Of a stretch of DNA of 64,000 nt, positions 17,239 through 25,509 are shown piece by piece (position 1 is the first letter of the stretch; every line of letters starts with the position of its first letter). Source of the stretch: Spirosoma montaniterrae (lineage in GTDB: Bacteria; Bacteroidota; Bacteroidia; Cytophagales; Spirosomataceae); NCBI RefSeq assembly GCF_001988955.1, contig NZ_CP014263.1, positions 3,566,001 through 3,630,000 on the forward strand, written 5' to 3'. Both the position numbers and the translations under genes were made by a program. The notes beneath the pieces were generated by a model. That model ran no database searches. It was not told the DNA's origin and saw only the letters and a program-made list of their open reading frames with translations.

Positions 17239-18675
17239 TTAATCTACCGAACTCAGTTTCACCGTATTGGTACGGCGGTCCTGGGTAAGCGGCATACTCA
17301 GCGTATTGATAAAAATATCGCCCGATACTAATTTCTTCTGCGTAATCAGCGTTTGCTTGATGCCTTCAACGGTCTGGTCGATAGTCAGTTCAGGGTTTTG
17401 CTCGTAAGGCAGCACCTGAACACCCCAGTACAGGCCGAGCGTGTTGCGCAGTTGCGGGTCGTTCGAGAACACGTACAAATCAGCTTTGGGACGGTGGTGC
17501 GACAGTCGCACGGCTGTGTAACCGGAGTTTGTAATACCGATAATAGCCTTCGCCTTTGTATCGCGGGCCAGGCGGCAGGCACTCATCACCACGTTGTCGT
17601 TGATAACGTTTTCGCTCGGCTGCTCGTTGACGTGGGCGTGATAGCGGAAATAAATCTTATCGGTCAAGGTTTCTACCTGCCGGATGGTGTTTGCCATCGC
17701 ATCAACAGCCAGCACGGGGTATTTGCCCGATGCAGTTTCGGCACTGAGCATCACGGCGTCGGCACCGTCGAGTACCGAGTTGGCAATGTCATTGATTTCG
17801 GCTCGGGTGGGCCGGGGTGCGTCGATCATGCTTTCGAGCATTTGCGTTGCCACAATTACGGGCTTGGCAGCTTTGTTACACTTTTCGACCAGCATTTTCT
17901 GAATCATCGGCACCTCTTCGGCGGGCAGTTCAACGCCGAGGTCGCCCCGCGCCACCATCAGGCCATCGGTAGCAGTAATGATTTCATCGATATTCTGAAT
18001 GGCTTCGGGCTTTTCGATTTTGGCGATAACCCGGCTTTTTTTGCCTTTCGAGCGAATATATTCTTTGATTTCGAGAATCTCTGACGCTTCGCGCACAAAC
18101 GAGAGGGCGATCCACTCCACGTCATTTTCCAGGCCAAATTCAAGGTCGGTCCAGTCTTTGTCGGTCACGGCGGGCATAGACACTCGCGTGTTAGGCAGGT
18201 TCACGCCCTTCTTCGACTTCATCGAACCACCATACACCACTTCAGTAACTACATCAGTACCCTCTGTTCGGAGCACGCGCACTTCGAGCTTGCCATCATC
18301 CATCAGAATGCGCTCGCCCGGATGCACGTCTTTATACATATCCTTGTAGGGTGTACTGACGCGTTCGGCGGTGCCAATAATATCGTCGTTGGTGAACGTC
18401 AGGGTATTACCGGCTTCAATCAGGACGCCATCTTTCTCGGCGACGTTGCCAATCCGAATTTTCGGGCCTTGCAAATCCTGCAAAATGCAGAGATTGAGAT
18501 TATGTTCGGCGTTGATTTCGCGGATGCGGTTGAGCCGCATCAGATGATCTTCGTGGGTACCGTGCGAGAAATTAAGCCGGAATACATTGACGCCAGCCTG
18601 GGCCAGAGCCAGCAGTTGTTCTTTTGTCTCAGAAGCCGGACCAACGGTGGCTACAATCTTGGTTTTCTTGGACAT
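17239..18675 (-). CDS. pyk: Pyruvate kinase
   Basis: 478 residues, full length. The N-terminal TKIVATVGPAS, the KIEKPEAIQNIDEII active-site block (lysine near 219), ARGDLGVELPAEEVP, and the ATQMLESMIDAPRPTRAE block are intact, followed by the C-terminal allosteric domain. It converts phosphoenolpyruvate and ADP to pyruvate and ATP in glycolysis. Monocistronic on the minus strand, with a TAnnTTTG promoter element 42-49 bases upstream of the start. It is convergent with the DUF5606 gene across the inverted repeat. Confidence 0.97.
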   Translation of the reverse strand: MSKKTKIVATVGPASETKEQLLALAQAGVNVFRLNFSHGTHEDHLMRLNRIREINAEHNLNLCILQDLQGPKIRIGNVAEKDGVLIEAGNTLTFTNDDIIGTAERVSTPYKDMYKDVHPGERILMDDGKLEVRVLRTEGTDVVTEVVYGGSMKSKKGVNLPNTRVSMPAVTDKDWTDLEFGLENDVEWIALSFVREASEILEIKEYIRSKGKKSRVIAKIEKPEAIQNIDEIITATDGLMVARGDLGVELPAEEVPMIQKMLVEKCNKAAKPVIVATQMLESMIDAPRPTRAEINDIANSVLDGADAVMLSAETASGKYPVLAVDAMANTIRQVETLTDKIYFRYHAHVNEQPSENVINDNVVMSACRLARDTKAKAIIGITNSGYTAVRLSHHRPKADLYVFSNDPQLRNTLGLYWGVQVLPYEQNPELTIDQTVEGIKQTLITQKKLVSGDIFINTLSMPLTQDRRTNTVKLSSVD

Positions 18676-18716
18676 GAGGGGACAGAAAAGTTGGGCAGAT
18701 TGGCCGAAGGCCGCTG

Positions 18717-18724
18717 CAAAAATA
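18717..18724 (-). promoter_or_regulatory. candidate -7 promoter element of pyk
   Basis: Reads TATTTTTG on the minus strand, matching TAnnTTTG, with a predicted transcript leader of about 35 bases before the pyk ATG. The -33 element is not obvious. Confidence 0.4.
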
Positions 18725-18909
18725 ACCGGACATGTAGATAAACCGGCGTATTCGCAGAAATTTTACGGGCAGAAGCAAAACTAAGCTCTGCTTGGATATT
18801 GTTGCCCGGATAAGCAGTTCCTGTATTGTGTAGAGTGAAATGATAACCTCCTGCTTCACAAATTTACCTCAGTAACGTTTAGTATATCATGCAACAAGTT
18901 CGGCTGTTA

Positions 18910-19119
18910 TCACTGCAATCCCAACTCCTGCCAAACCTGATCGCGGGTTAGCCATTTGGTAGTTTCAGCTTTTGTTTTTAACAATTGAACGTAATCGAAA
19001 AAGTCTTCGAGCGAGTCGAACTCTGTCAACTCATCGGCCAAAGTACGATATGCCTGATACGGCAGCACGGCAAACTTAGGTTCGCCATTTTCTTCAATAA
19101 TTTGAGCTTGCAGTGTCAT
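18910..19119 (-). CDS. Phd/YefM-like antitoxin candidate
   Basis: 69 residues, acidic, with an N-terminal beta strand pair (MTLQAQIIEENGEPKFAVLP) followed by PYQAYRTLADELTEFDSLED, the layout of Phd-type antitoxins. Its start overlaps the stop of the RelE/ParE-like gene by 4 bases, so the order is toxin then antitoxin, the reverse of most type II pairs. It would neutralise the toxin and perhaps bind the promoter. The family assignment rests mainly on context and fold-like pattern. Confidence 0.7.
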   Translation of the reverse strand: MTLQAQIIEENGEPKFAVLPYQAYRTLADELTEFDSLEDFFDYVQLLKTKAETTKWLTRDQVWQELGLQ

Positions 19120-19385
19120 CTATATATGTCTTTTCTGCTTCCTACATTAACCACTTCGATAATTCGCAATTTATCCTCTCGGCTAAACAGAACCTGGTAA
19201 TTACCAACTCGTAAACGAAAACCAGCTATAGGATGATTCATTAACTGCTTAACATTGGCCGCTTCGCCCGGATTAGCAGCCAGTTCATCAAGTTTTACCA
19301 AAATTCGCTTCGCGTCTGCCTTCGGTATTTTTTTGAGGTTTTTGGTAGCTTTCTCCGTGAACAACAACTCGTACATGCGTGGCAA
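19116..19385 (-). CDS. RelE/ParE-family toxin
   Basis: 89 residues. The pattern YELLFTEKATKNLKKIPKADAKRILVKL, GFRLRVGNYQVLFSRED and IIEVVNVGSRKDIYR is that of the RelE/ParE fold; the arginine in FRLRVG and the final RKDIYR are typical of RelE-type toxins that cut ribosome-bound mRNA. ParE-like gyrase inhibition cannot be excluded. The ATG at 19385 or the one at 19376 (MYELLF) could be the start. It forms a two-gene operon with the antitoxin candidate. Confidence 0.8.
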   Translation of the reverse strand: MPRMYELLFTEKATKNLKKIPKADAKRILVKLDELAANPGEAANVKQLMNHPIAGFRLRVGNYQVLFSREDKLRIIEVVNVGSRKDIYR

Positions 19386-19437
19386 ATAGTGGATAGAAAT
19401 ACAATCAAATCAAATGTACGCCAAATACTAATCTCCA

Positions 19438-20169
19438 TCAAAACGTCAGTTCCCGAATCTTGTCCATATACGACCGGCTGACACGCACGACGTCGCCGTT
19501 TTGCAGAATGACGTCGTAGCTCGATGGGTACTTCTGGATTTCACGCACAAAATTCAGGTTGATAATATCGGAACGATGTACGCGCAGAAACTGCTTCGGG
19601 TTGAGTTTGGCTTCGAGTGCGCTGATGCCGTAGTTGCTCAGGTGTTTGCCGTTTGCTGTTACGAGCGTGGCATAGTCGCCCTCGGCTTCGATACGCAGAA
19701 TATCGGATACGGCCACCGTAACGAGTCGATTGCCGGTTTGCACCAGAATTTTTTCGGGATAATCGGCGGTTGCTAACAGGCTTTCGGCCAGCGGCTGAAT
19801 CTTCTGGAGATTGGTTTGCCGCCCGTCGGTTATGCGTTGAATGGCCTGCGCAAAGCGGTCGCGGGTGTAGGGTTTGAGCAGGTAATCGACCGCATGTACC
19901 TCGAACGCCCGAAGCGCGTATTGGTCGTAGGCAGTCGAAAAAATAATCTGCGGAATCTCATCGATGTGTTTCAGCACGTCGAACCCCGTCAGGCCGGGCA
20001 TCTGCACGTCTAAGAAAATCAGATCGGGCCGGAACTCGTTGATGAGCCGCACGGCATCGACGCCATTGTTGGCTTCGCCCACCACAATCAGCGTTGGGTA
20101 GGCTTCCAGATACTGCCGAATCAGCATACGCCCGGCGGCTTCATCGTCAATTATGATTACTTTCTGCAT
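19438..20169 (-). CDS. LytTR-family response regulator
   Basis: 243 residues from the ATG at 20169 (MQKVIIIDDEAAGRML). The receiver domain has D9 and phosphoacceptor D54 in FLDVQMPG and the lysine in LLKPYTRDRF. A LytTR DNA-binding domain follows at about 140-240 (FLRVHRSDIINLNFV). The partner is the LytS-type kinase gene just upstream on the same strand, so the pair forms a two-component system; a repeat element fills the 115-base spacer. Targets are unknown. Confidence 0.92.
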   Translation of the reverse strand: MQKVIIIDDEAAGRMLIRQYLEAYPTLIVVGEANNGVDAVRLINEFRPDLIFLDVQMPGLTGFDVLKHIDEIPQIIFSTAYDQYALRAFEVHAVDYLLKPYTRDRFAQAIQRITDGRQTNLQKIQPLAESLLATADYPEKILVQTGNRLVTVAVSDILRIEAEGDYATLVTANGKHLSNYGISALEAKLNPKQFLRVHRSDIINLNFVREIQKYPSSYDVILQNGDVVRVSRSYMDKIRELTF

Positions 20170-20178
20170 ATGTTTTTG

Positions 20179-20276
20179 TGACACAGAGATGCACCAAGAC
20201 GCACGGAGATACACGGAGGATTATTTTAAAAATATCTTGGTGTATCTCTGTGTGTTCTCTGTGCATCTCTGTGTCA
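20179..20276. repeat. CACAGAGATGCAC inverted repeat between kinase and regulator genes
   Basis: TGACACAGAGATGCAC at 20179-20194 and its exact reverse complement at 20261-20276 form a 16-bp stem. Further degenerate copies inside (CACGGAGATACACGG facing TGTATCTCTGTG) extend it. The same word family makes the element at 21364-21528 on the other side of the kinase gene. Confidence 0.75.
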
Positions 20277-20284
20277 TAACTTCT

Positions 20285-21349
20285 CTAAACTGGTATCTCG
20301 AATTGCACCCGCAGTCCGTGGGGCTGAACCGGGCTGATGTGTAGTTCGTGGCCGTACATTTTCGACAGCCGCATCCGGGTATTTGCCAGCCCAACGCCGT
20401 TACCGCTAATCGCTGAGCCGTTCAATCCCACGCCCGTATCGGCCACCTCGACCGCCAGGTGTCCATTTTGTCGGTCTATTTTTATCAGCACGTCGCCACC
20501 ATCGATGAGCGGAGCAATGCCGTGCCGAACCGAGTTTTCAATGAGTGGTTGCAACAGCATAGGCGGCATGGGCTGGTTCAGAACGTCGTCGGATACGTCG
20601 AAGTAAACGCGCAGCCGGTCGCCGAAGCGGGCTTTTTCGAGGTCTAAGTATTTACGGACGAAGGCTATTTCGTCGGCTACAGTTACCAGATCTGTGCGCG
20701 ATGCCTGAAGCTGATAGCGGAACAGGTCGGCGAGGTCGGCCAGCAGTTCGCGGGTGTGTTCCTGAGCGGGCGGCACCGTCGCGCTGATCGTGTTGAACAC
20801 GTTGTACAGGAAGTGCGGATTTAACTGTGCTTTCAGTGCCGAGAGTTCACTTTTTACGGCCAGTTCGCGGAGTTCGACTTCGCGGATACGCTGTTGCTGA
20901 TAGTCGCGGTAGTAAGCATAGGCATGAAAAACACCAAACTGAACGAGGTAAAACAACGCGCCAATGTAGGTGTCCCAAATTTGGGCACTGTCGCGCAGCC
21001 GGCCAAGTTTAAACGCATCGGCAATGGCATAATAGGTACTTTGCCAAACCATTATAAAGAGCGGCAACAAGACAACGTGCAGCAGTACACGGTGGAACAA
21101 AGGCCAGTATCGCAACCGCACAAACAGCAAATACCAGACGGGAGCCGTCAGCAAAAGTTTCAGTCCGTATTCAAACGTGTTACGGGGCAAGTACGCCAGA
21201 AAATCGGCCCCAAATGATTGTTTCGACCATGTTTGCTGGCTGATCGTCAGTGACACGGTGTACAGCAGTATGGCAGCCGCGTACATACCCAGCACCAGCG
21301 CGAGTTGGCGGTACGTAATTCCCCAGAAAGCCGTGCGGTTCCAGTTCAT
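20285..21349 (-). CDS. LytS/YehU-type sensor histidine kinase
   Basis: 354 residues. Four transmembrane helices at about 15-37, 62-78, 84-106 and 126-146, then a coiled-coil linker and the His_kinase domain with phospho-accepting H179 in QLNPHFLYNVF. The ATPase part ends with the G-box GVGLANTRMRLSKMYG. No periplasmic sensor domain is visible, so the signal may be sensed in the membrane. It should phosphorylate the adjacent LytTR regulator. Bracketed on both sides by CACAGAGATGCAC-type repeats. Confidence 0.92.
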   Translation of the reverse strand: MNWNRTAFWGITYRQLALVLGMYAAAILLYTVSLTISQQTWSKQSFGADFLAYLPRNTFEYGLKLLLTAPVWYLLFVRLRYWPLFHRVLLHVVLLPLFIMVWQSTYYAIADAFKLGRLRDSAQIWDTYIGALFYLVQFGVFHAYAYYRDYQQQRIREVELRELAVKSELSALKAQLNPHFLYNVFNTISATVPPAQEHTRELLADLADLFRYQLQASRTDLVTVADEIAFVRKYLDLEKARFGDRLRVYFDVSDDVLNQPMPPMLLQPLIENSVRHGIAPLIDGGDVLIKIDRQNGHLAVEVADTGVGLNGSAISGNGVGLANTRMRLSKMYGHELHISPVQPHGLRVQFEIPV

Positions 21350-21363
21350 GATCTTCTATAATT

Positions 21364-21528
21364 GTTACACAGAGATGCACAGAGTTTAAGGAGATGCACA
21401 GAGACGTATATGTGGAAAGGGCCTCTGTGAAACTCCATGTCTACTCTGTGCATCTCTGTGTAACAAAGTAAATCTGTGCATCTCTGTGTAACAAAATAAA
21501 TCTGTGCATCTCTGTGTAACAAAGTAAA
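21364..21528. repeat. hairpin plus three tandem 28-bp units of the CACAGAGATGCAC family
   Basis: The left arm TTGTTACACAGAGATGCACA begins at 21363. Its complement lies in three tandem units of 28 bases at 21445-21472, 21473-21500 and 21501-21528, each starting TCTGTGCATCTCTGTGTAAC; the middle one differs by one base. Any of the three copies could pair with the left arm. The rest of the 338-base gap (21350-21687) holds no gene that I can see; it should carry promoters for the kinase gene and the receptor gene. Confidence 0.85.
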
Positions 21529-21687
21529 CTAATTGCGTTCGTCAAACTCCGGCTTTTCCGACGAGTGAACAAATACGTCGCCGAATGAATGCGGCTGTCA
21601 TTCAACGGCCATTTCGGCCACTCGCCGATTGCGGCTGGCTCCCCACCCGACCCGCCTATAGCTTTGACCCATCAATTCGCCAAAGTC

Positions 21688-24120
21688 ATGAAAAAGCTAT
21701 TCGCTCTTTTGCTTCTCCTTACCAACGTTGCCTTCGCCCAAACCATCACGCTGAGCGGCACGGTCGTTACGGCTTCAGGGCAACCCGTTCCATTTGCTAC
21801 GGCTACGCTCCACCATGCCGCCGATTCGTCGCTGGCGAAAGCCGCCGTAGCTGATGCCAACGGCCAGTATTTGTTTGCGGGTGTTCGGCCCGGCAATTAC
21901 CGGGTCGTTCTGACGGCAGTTGGTTACGCCCCCTGGCGGTCGCAGGTGCTGGCTCTGACCAACGAAGCAGCCACTAAACTGCCACCCGCCATCCTGCGTG
22001 AGACCACAAATTCTCTCAGCGAAGTGAGCGTAAAAGCACGAAAACCGCTGGTAGAGGTGCAGTCCGACAAAGTAGTGCTAAATATAGAAAGTAGCATTAC
22101 AGCCGCAGGTAACTCGGCCATTGAACTGCTACAGAAAGCTCCGGGCGTGCAGATCGACCAGAATGACAACATCATTCTGCAAGGTAAAAATGGCGTTCGG
22201 GTGTTTATCGACGGTAAGCCTTCGCCCCTCGGCCCGGCTGACCTGGCGGCCTATCTGCGCACCCTGCAAGCCACCGACATCGACGCTATCGAGATTATCA
22301 CACAGCCTTCAGCCCGCTTCGACGCGCAGGGAAATGCGGGTATCATCAACATTCGACTCAAACGAAACCGAAACTACGGCACCAACGGCAGCGCAACACT
22401 GGGCATGGCGCACGGAGCTTTTTTCCCGAAATACAACGGCTCTGTATCGCTCAACAATCGTACAAAAAAAGTCAATCTATTTGCTACGTACAGCCACCGC
22501 AACGCCCGAGACTGGTTATTTATCAACCTGTATCGGGAGCAATCAGGAAGCTTTTTCGATCAGAAAAGCGAGACCCGGTCGCGGTCAGTGAGCCATAATG
22601 CCCGGCTCGGTGCCGACTGGTTCGTAGGCCGAAACAGTACATTGGGCGTATTGCTCGACGGCTCTCTGCGCAACGCTGCCAACAATACGCTGGGCAAAAC
22701 CCCCATTGGCTTGCTGGGCGAAGGCGCAACTACCCTGCTCATAGCCGATAACCGCAACCTGAGCGACCGTGCCAACGGCAACGCGAACCTAAACTATCGG
22801 TATGCAGATACGTTGGGCCACGAACTGACGATTGATGCCGACCTGGGGCGGTTTCGGTCGGCGGGTAATAATTACCAGCCCAATCGCTACCTGAACCCTG
22901 TTACCAACGAACTCTTGTCGGAGCGCAATTTTCAGATGAATACATTGACCAACATTACGTTACGAACGCTGAAGGCCGATTATGGGCAGCGGCTGTGGGG
23001 CGGTAAACTCAGCGCAGGTTTTAAAGTATCGTCGGTGCAGACTGACAACGGGTTCGATTTCTTCGACGTGCTGAACGGTCAGCCCGTGCTGAATCCTGAC
23101 CGCACCAACCGTTTTATGTATACGGAAAACATCAGCGCAGGTTACGCATCGTTCGAGAAAACGCGGGGCAAATGGCAGTATCAGGCTGGCTTGCGGCTCG
23201 AACAAACGTACTCGCTTGGCGAACTGAGCAGTGCCGTTGAGCAGACCGACCGGTACGCCGGAACGAGTCGGGTAGAACGCCGATACCTGAACGCCTTTCC
23301 GAGCGCGGGCCTGACCTGGAACCGCACCCAGCACAGCACGCTCTCGCTGACGTTCAGCCGCCGAATCGACCGGCCTACGTATCAGAGCCTCAACCCGTTT
23401 GAGTCGAAACTCGATGAGTTGACCTACCAGAAAGGGAACGCCTTTCTGCGCCCGCAGTACACCAACACCGTTCAACTCGCGCACACCTACAAATACAAAC
23501 TGACCACTTCGCTAAGCTACAGCGACACGCAGGATTTCTTCACTGAAATTACGGACACGACCGAGCGCGACGGCCAACCGCGCAATTACATCACCACGCT
23601 CAACCTGGCCCGGCAACGGGTGGTGTCGGTCAATGCCAGTTACCCGTTCAGCCTGGCAACGTGGTGGAATGTGTTCATGAACGTGAGCGCGTACCGCTCA
23701 ACCAACCGCGCCAACTTCGGCGAAGGCAGACAAATCGGCCTGACAGCCAATGTATTAAGCTTGTACATGCAACATACGATTACACTGCCGCGCCAGTGGA
23801 ACCTGGAAGTTTCGGCCTTCTATACATCGCCATCTATCTGGGGCGGCACCTTTCGGAACCAGCGTTTCTGGGGCAGCAGCATCGGGCTGCAACGCAAGGT
23901 TCTGGCCGAGCGTGGCACGCTGGTGCTTACCGTATCGGACCCGTTCAATAGCCAGCAATGGCGGGGCATCAGCCGGTTCGGCGGGCTGTACATGGACGCC
24001 AGCGGGGGCTGGGAAAGCCGGCAGATGCGCGTGAATTTCACCTATACTTTTGGCAGCAAACAAATCAAAGCTGCCCGCCAGCGCAAAACCGGGCTGGAAG
24101 ACGAGAAAGGGCGACTGTAG
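21688..24120 (+). CDS. TonB-dependent receptor-like outer membrane beta-barrel protein
   Basis: 810 residues from the ATG at 21688, which begins a signal peptide (MKKLFALLLLLTNVAFA). A carboxypeptidase-regulatory-like domain follows at about 20-105 (TLSGTVVTASGQPVPFATAT), then a plug-like domain at about 125-225 (LLQKAPGVQIDQNDNIILQG), and a long barrel to the C-terminus ending in alternating hydrophobic residues (MRVNFTYTFGSK). It belongs to the OMP_b-brl_3 type of Bacteroidota receptor, which lacks a clear TonB box and a SusD partner. The ligand is unknown. Monocistronic. Confidence 0.88.
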   Translation: MKKLFALLLLLTNVAFAQTITLSGTVVTASGQPVPFATATLHHAADSSLAKAAVADANGQYLFAGVRPGNYRVVLTAVGYAPWRSQVLALTNEAATKLPPAILRETTNSLSEVSVKARKPLVEVQSDKVVLNIESSITAAGNSAIELLQKAPGVQIDQNDNIILQGKNGVRVFIDGKPSPLGPADLAAYLRTLQATDIDAIEIITQPSARFDAQGNAGIINIRLKRNRNYGTNGSATLGMAHGAFFPKYNGSVSLNNRTKKVNLFATYSHRNARDWLFINLYREQSGSFFDQKSETRSRSVSHNARLGADWFVGRNSTLGVLLDGSLRNAANNTLGKTPIGLLGEGATTLLIADNRNLSDRANGNANLNYRYADTLGHELTIDADLGRFRSAGNNYQPNRYLNPVTNELLSERNFQMNTLTNITLRTLKADYGQRLWGGKLSAGFKVSSVQTDNGFDFFDVLNGQPVLNPDRTNRFMYTENISAGYASFEKTRGKWQYQAGLRLEQTYSLGELSSAVEQTDRYAGTSRVERRYLNAFPSAGLTWNRTQHSTLSLTFSRRIDRPTYQSLNPFESKLDELTYQKGNAFLRPQYTNTVQLAHTYKYKLTTSLSYSDTQDFFTEITDTTERDGQPRNYITTLNLARQRVVSVNASYPFSLATWWNVFMNVSAYRSTNRANFGEGRQIGLTANVLSLYMQHTITLPRQWNLEVSAFYTSPSIWGGTFRNQRFWGSSIGLQRKVLAERGTLVLTVSDPFNSQQWRGISRFGGLYMDASGGWESRQMRVNFTYTFGSKQIKAARQRKTGLEDEKGRL

Positions 24121-24201
24121 GTCAACTTCCGCACTTTCGGCAATGGTGCTACGTTTACCGGATTAACCGATACATTTGCAACGGCACAAACCAGCAAGGC
24201 A

Positions 24202-24393
24202 ATGGAAGCGACGATTGATAAAGAACAACTCAGCAGGTCATTAAAGCAATTGGCAGTCAATGAGCCAGACTTTGTGAAAACACTCTTGCGCGAGATTACC
24301 GAGGAATTGAAACGCGCAAAACGGCAGCGACTTGAGCAAATTGTGAACGAAGATTTTGCTGAATACGAAGACGTATTCAGAGCGTTGGCATGA
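24202..24393 (+). CDS. Antitoxin candidate paired with Doc
   Basis: 63 residues, strongly helical and charged (LLREITEELKRAKRQRLEQI), with no recognisable DNA-binding motif. Its TGA overlaps the ATG of the Doc-like gene as ATGA, the usual coupling of antitoxin and toxin. It would block Doc by contributing a helix to the Doc groove, as Phd does. The assignment is from context. Confidence 0.65.
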   Translation: MEATIDKEQLSRSLKQLAVNEPDFVKTLLREITEELKRAKRQRLEQIVNEDFAEYEDVFRALA

Positions 24394-24794
24394 CATATCT
24401 TGACAAAGAAGATATTACGTATATCAATCAGCGAACAGTAGCCGAACACGGCGGTAATTTCATGCCGCCCTATAATTTTCTACACGAGGAAAATTTAGAT
24501 TATCTGCTTGAAGCCGTTCAGGCCGACATGTTTGATGAACCGCTTTACCCAACCATTACGGACAAAGCGGCTGTGTACTGCTACAACATCATCTGCAATC
24601 ACATCTTCTCCGATGGCAACAAACGGACCGGACTGGAAGCTGCGCTTGCTTTTCTGAAGCTAAACGGCCACCGGATAAGCCGGGAATTGCCCAAAGACGA
24701 TCTGTATGATTTCATTTTGATAGTGGCCTCTGGTCAGTCCAGCTTAGACGAGTGCCGCGAGTGGTTTGCGGCCAATGTAGTGCCGTTCGCGTAG
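24390..24794 (+). CDS. doc: Death-on-curing (Doc/Fic-fold) toxin
   Basis: 134 residues. The core motif HIFSDGNKRT at 71-80 matches the Doc/Fic signature Hx[FY]x[DN]GNKR, with the extra Thr typical of Doc. Doc phosphorylates elongation factor EF-Tu and stops translation; Fic relatives add AMP. Its length and short N-terminus favour Doc. Coupled to the upstream antitoxin candidate. Its stop lies six bases before a remnant copy of the priA 3' end. Confidence 0.85.
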   Translation: MTYLDKEDITYINQRTVAEHGGNFMPPYNFLHEENLDYLLEAVQADMFDEPLYPTITDKAAVYCYNIICNHIFSDGNKRTGLEAALAFLKLNGHRISRELPKDDLYDFILIVASGQSSLDECREWFAANVVPFA

Positions 24795-24799
24795 AGCTT

Positions 24800-24856
24800 C
24801 TCACAAACAATCGACGTCGGCCACGATGCTAACCTGGCGCAGACCCTTGTCGGTCA
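24800..24856 (-). pseudogene. remnant of a second priA 3' end
   Basis: This 57-base stretch is a diverged copy of 25509-25565, the last codons and stop of priA, with 51 of 57 bases identical by eye. On the minus strand it still reads LTDKGLRQVSIVADVDCL and a TGA stop, but it has no gene attached and lies out of frame with the neighbouring DUF5615 gene, whose stop codon falls on its edge. It marks the outer boundary of the DUF433/DUF5615 module. Confidence 0.85.
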
Positions 24857-25255
24857 GAGAAATAAAATTTGTTCGGGTTCCAGCAAGATTTTTAGTGACG
24901 CTATTTTCTTGCCCCTGCTCAACCCCTCGACGCTAATATGGACAATTTTGACAAGTGTCTCAGGAGGGAGTGTAAGCAATGTTGTTAGTTTTGGAATAAA
25001 CTGTTGTTGGTGTGGCCAAAGCAGCGTTGGCGTATCGAGTAATATGATTGTAAAATTCGTTAGAGTCAGGTTCTGCTGAAAAGGTATGTTCTTGTCGGCG
25101 GTTATGAAAAAGCGGAAGCCTTCCTGGTTCAGACGCTCGCGCAGTACGCCGTTTTTGACCCCAAGCCAGCCTTTGTCCTGAACTGTACAGGCCGAAAATT
25201 CCTGCAATGCCAACTTCATACGCACGTCGATTTGCTCGTCAAGCAGTACGTTCAT
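24854..25255 (-). CDS. DUF5615-family PIN-like protein (toxin candidate)
   Basis: 133 residues. It begins MNVLLDEQIDVRMKLAL, an acidic residue after a hydrophobic strand as in PIN-like DUF5615 proteins (the Mut7-C/PIN superfamily), and has FRFFITADKNIPFQQNL carrying the second conserved acidic site. Such proteins are predicted ribonuclease toxins paired with DUF433 antitoxins. It overlaps the DUF433 gene by 17 bases. The family call is good; nuclease activity is inferred. Confidence 0.75.
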   Translation of the reverse strand: MNVLLDEQIDVRMKLALQEFSACTVQDKGWLGVKNGVLRERLNQEGFRFFITADKNIPFQQNLTLTNFTIILLDTPTLLWPHQQQFIPKLTTLLTLPPETLVKIVHISVEGLSRGKKIASLKILLEPEQILFL

Positions 25256-25466
25256 GGCGAGCGCGTCGGCGGGTTAACTGATTGGCAGCTACTGTGAGTA
25301 CTTCGTTAACCATAGCGCGGTCGATATGCGGATAACCAATCAGAAACTCGTCAATTGTACTATATTGAAGGTAATCGAAAAGCACCTGTACCGGAACGCG
25401 CGTTCCCCGAAAAACCGGCTCTCCGTTCAAAATATCAGGGTCCCGATGAATGATAGATGAGCGCAT
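25239..25466 (-). CDS. DUF433 domain protein (antitoxin candidate)
   Basis: 75 residues from the ATG at 25466 (MRSSIIHRDPDILNGEPVFR). The pattern IHRDPDILNGEPVFRGTRVPVQVLFDYL is the DUF433 signature, a small winged-helix-like domain. It is followed directly by the DUF5615-like gene with which it overlaps. It lies 43 bases after the priA stop, on the same strand. Confidence 0.85.
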   Translation of the reverse strand: MRSSIIHRDPDILNGEPVFRGTRVPVQVLFDYLQYSTIDEFLIGYPHIDRAMVNEVLTVAANQLTRRRARHERTA

Positions 25467-25509
25467 ACGCTGAAATTTACAGTAAAGATAATTGCTTTTA
25501 CCCAACCAC

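Noticed and set aside
21445..21528. Three direct repeats that could suggest a CRISPR array
   Set aside because: The 28-bp units are adjacent with no spacers between them, and no cas genes are nearby. It is a tandem repeat belonging to an intergenic hairpin family.
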